Below the pieces are notes generated by a model. That model was not told where the DNA came from, ran no database searches, and worked only from the letters and a program-made list of their open reading frames with translations. A DNA stretch of 60,000 nt from Acanthaster planci (Eukaryota; Echinodermata; Asteroidea; Valvatida; Acanthasteridae), in NCBI RefSeq assembly GCF_001949145.1, contig NW_019091362.1:8547762-8607761 (forward strand). The letters are read 5' to 3'. Positions 59,201-60,000 of this stretch are shown here, piece by piece; position 1 is the stretch's first letter; each line of letters begins with the position of its first letter. The position numbers were made by a program, and so were the translations under genes.

Positions 59201-60000
59201 GTGAGTCCATTATAAGTAATAATTGGGGGGGGGCGGTGTCGGGTTTTGTATTTGATTCCTTGCTCCGTGTTCCTACATTTTTGCCCTGTCTGTTAGCCCA
59301 TCAGTGCAGTTTATCCTCAGGTGGCTAGGCTCGCACTTCTTCGAAATTGCTTTCTGGCCTCTCTATCCATTATTTTCAAAAGGTTGGGCATAATTACTTC
59401 TCCTTGACAGGCCTGTCTAAGTCTAGCCGCATCCTGTCACTATGGAGAGCCTCATCCAGCTTTTATTTTTGACACGCGACTTTGACGTGTCGACTGAAGT
59501 AGGTAGGGAGGGAGTGATAACGTCAATGATTGACCCATCAGGCTGAATTAATTGGCCCCAGGCGCCGCTCTTTATAAAGCTCTCCTTCAGATCATTTGTT
59601 TACATATCCCTGGGGTGCTTGACAGCTAATATTGAGTTGATTTTCTACACTTAAGATATCCCAGCAGCATTATCAGCCTCTGTAATGGCAATCCACTTGT
59701 CCAGAGATTGACAAGAGGGGAATTCCAGTTAAATAGGAGGGCATCGAAAGGCCTGAAGACATCCACCATTCCCCCCCCCATAAGCATGAGTCCAGTGTGT
59801 CCTGCACCACACACTTTCAAAACACGGTTAATAAAAATTGGTGATTATGATAATTTCCCCGCACGGGTGATATCTAAGGTCTCTGGGGAAAGTTGCGGGA
59901 TAACATTACATTTGACTCTCCTTCCAACAAGGTTGCTAGGTCTGGCCAGTTAACCATGCTGCGACCAGAGTCTTGTGATTTCAGGAGTGGGAAAAAAAAA
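59201..60000 (+). other. TNPO3 intron 18, runs off the window
   Basis: G run at 59225 and poly-A at the very end. No further TNPO3 exon found. Confidence 0.75.

Noticed and set aside
1-60000. tRNA, rRNA, CRISPR arrays, operons or bacterial mobile elements
   Set aside because: No A/B box pair with cloverleaf, no regularly spaced repeats with spacers and no prokaryotic gene layout were seen; the window is plainly eukaryotic.

Overview
This is an animal (metazoan) genomic window. It has short exons with GT-AG introns of about 0.2 to 7 kb, many small foldback transposons, microsatellites, an assembly gap of 15 N, and no operons or prokaryotic signals. Two protein-coding genes can be read by joining exons. 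Both resemble vertebrate genes exon by exon. The palindromic words TAGGCCTA and TACATGTA are frequent. Together this suggests a marine invertebrate, plausibly an echinoderm, hemichordate or amphioxus. The species cannot be fixed from the sequence alone.

Left part (about 310 to 8072, minus strand): the 5' two thirds or more of a synaptotagmin gene, best matched to synaptotagmin-12. Six exons join in frame to give 372 residues: a membrane anchor with a cysteine cluster, a Ser/Pro-rich linker, a complete C2A domain and the first half of C2B. The last exon(s) lie beyond the left edge. All five canonical C2A calcium-binding aspartates are present, although vertebrate synaptotagmin-12 has lost them.

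Middle part (about 8.1 to 39.8 kb): no gene could be supported. It holds decayed and miniature mobile elements, including a 46-bp perfect palindrome with 8-bp target-site duplications, a relic of a non-LTR reverse transcriptase, tandem duplications and microsatellites. Two GC-richer blocks could be regulatory DNA for the synaptotagmin gene.

Right part (about 39.8 to 60 kb, plus strand): transportin-3 (TNPO3), the nuclear import receptor for SR splicing factors. Eighteen exons join in frame to 815 codons (human protein about 923), so only the last exon(s) are missing beyond the right edge. Intron 4 appears to use a GC donor. Introns hold several short inverted-repeat elements, two of them copies of one MITE that carries a perfect CRE (TGACGTCA).

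The two genes diverge from the central region and have no obvious functional link: one acts in vesicle trafficking, the other in nuclear import. No phage, CRISPR, toxin, operon or other new multigene system was found. The most unusual items are the calcium-site retention in the synaptotagmin, the minimal hAT-like palindrome and the set of foldback elements.
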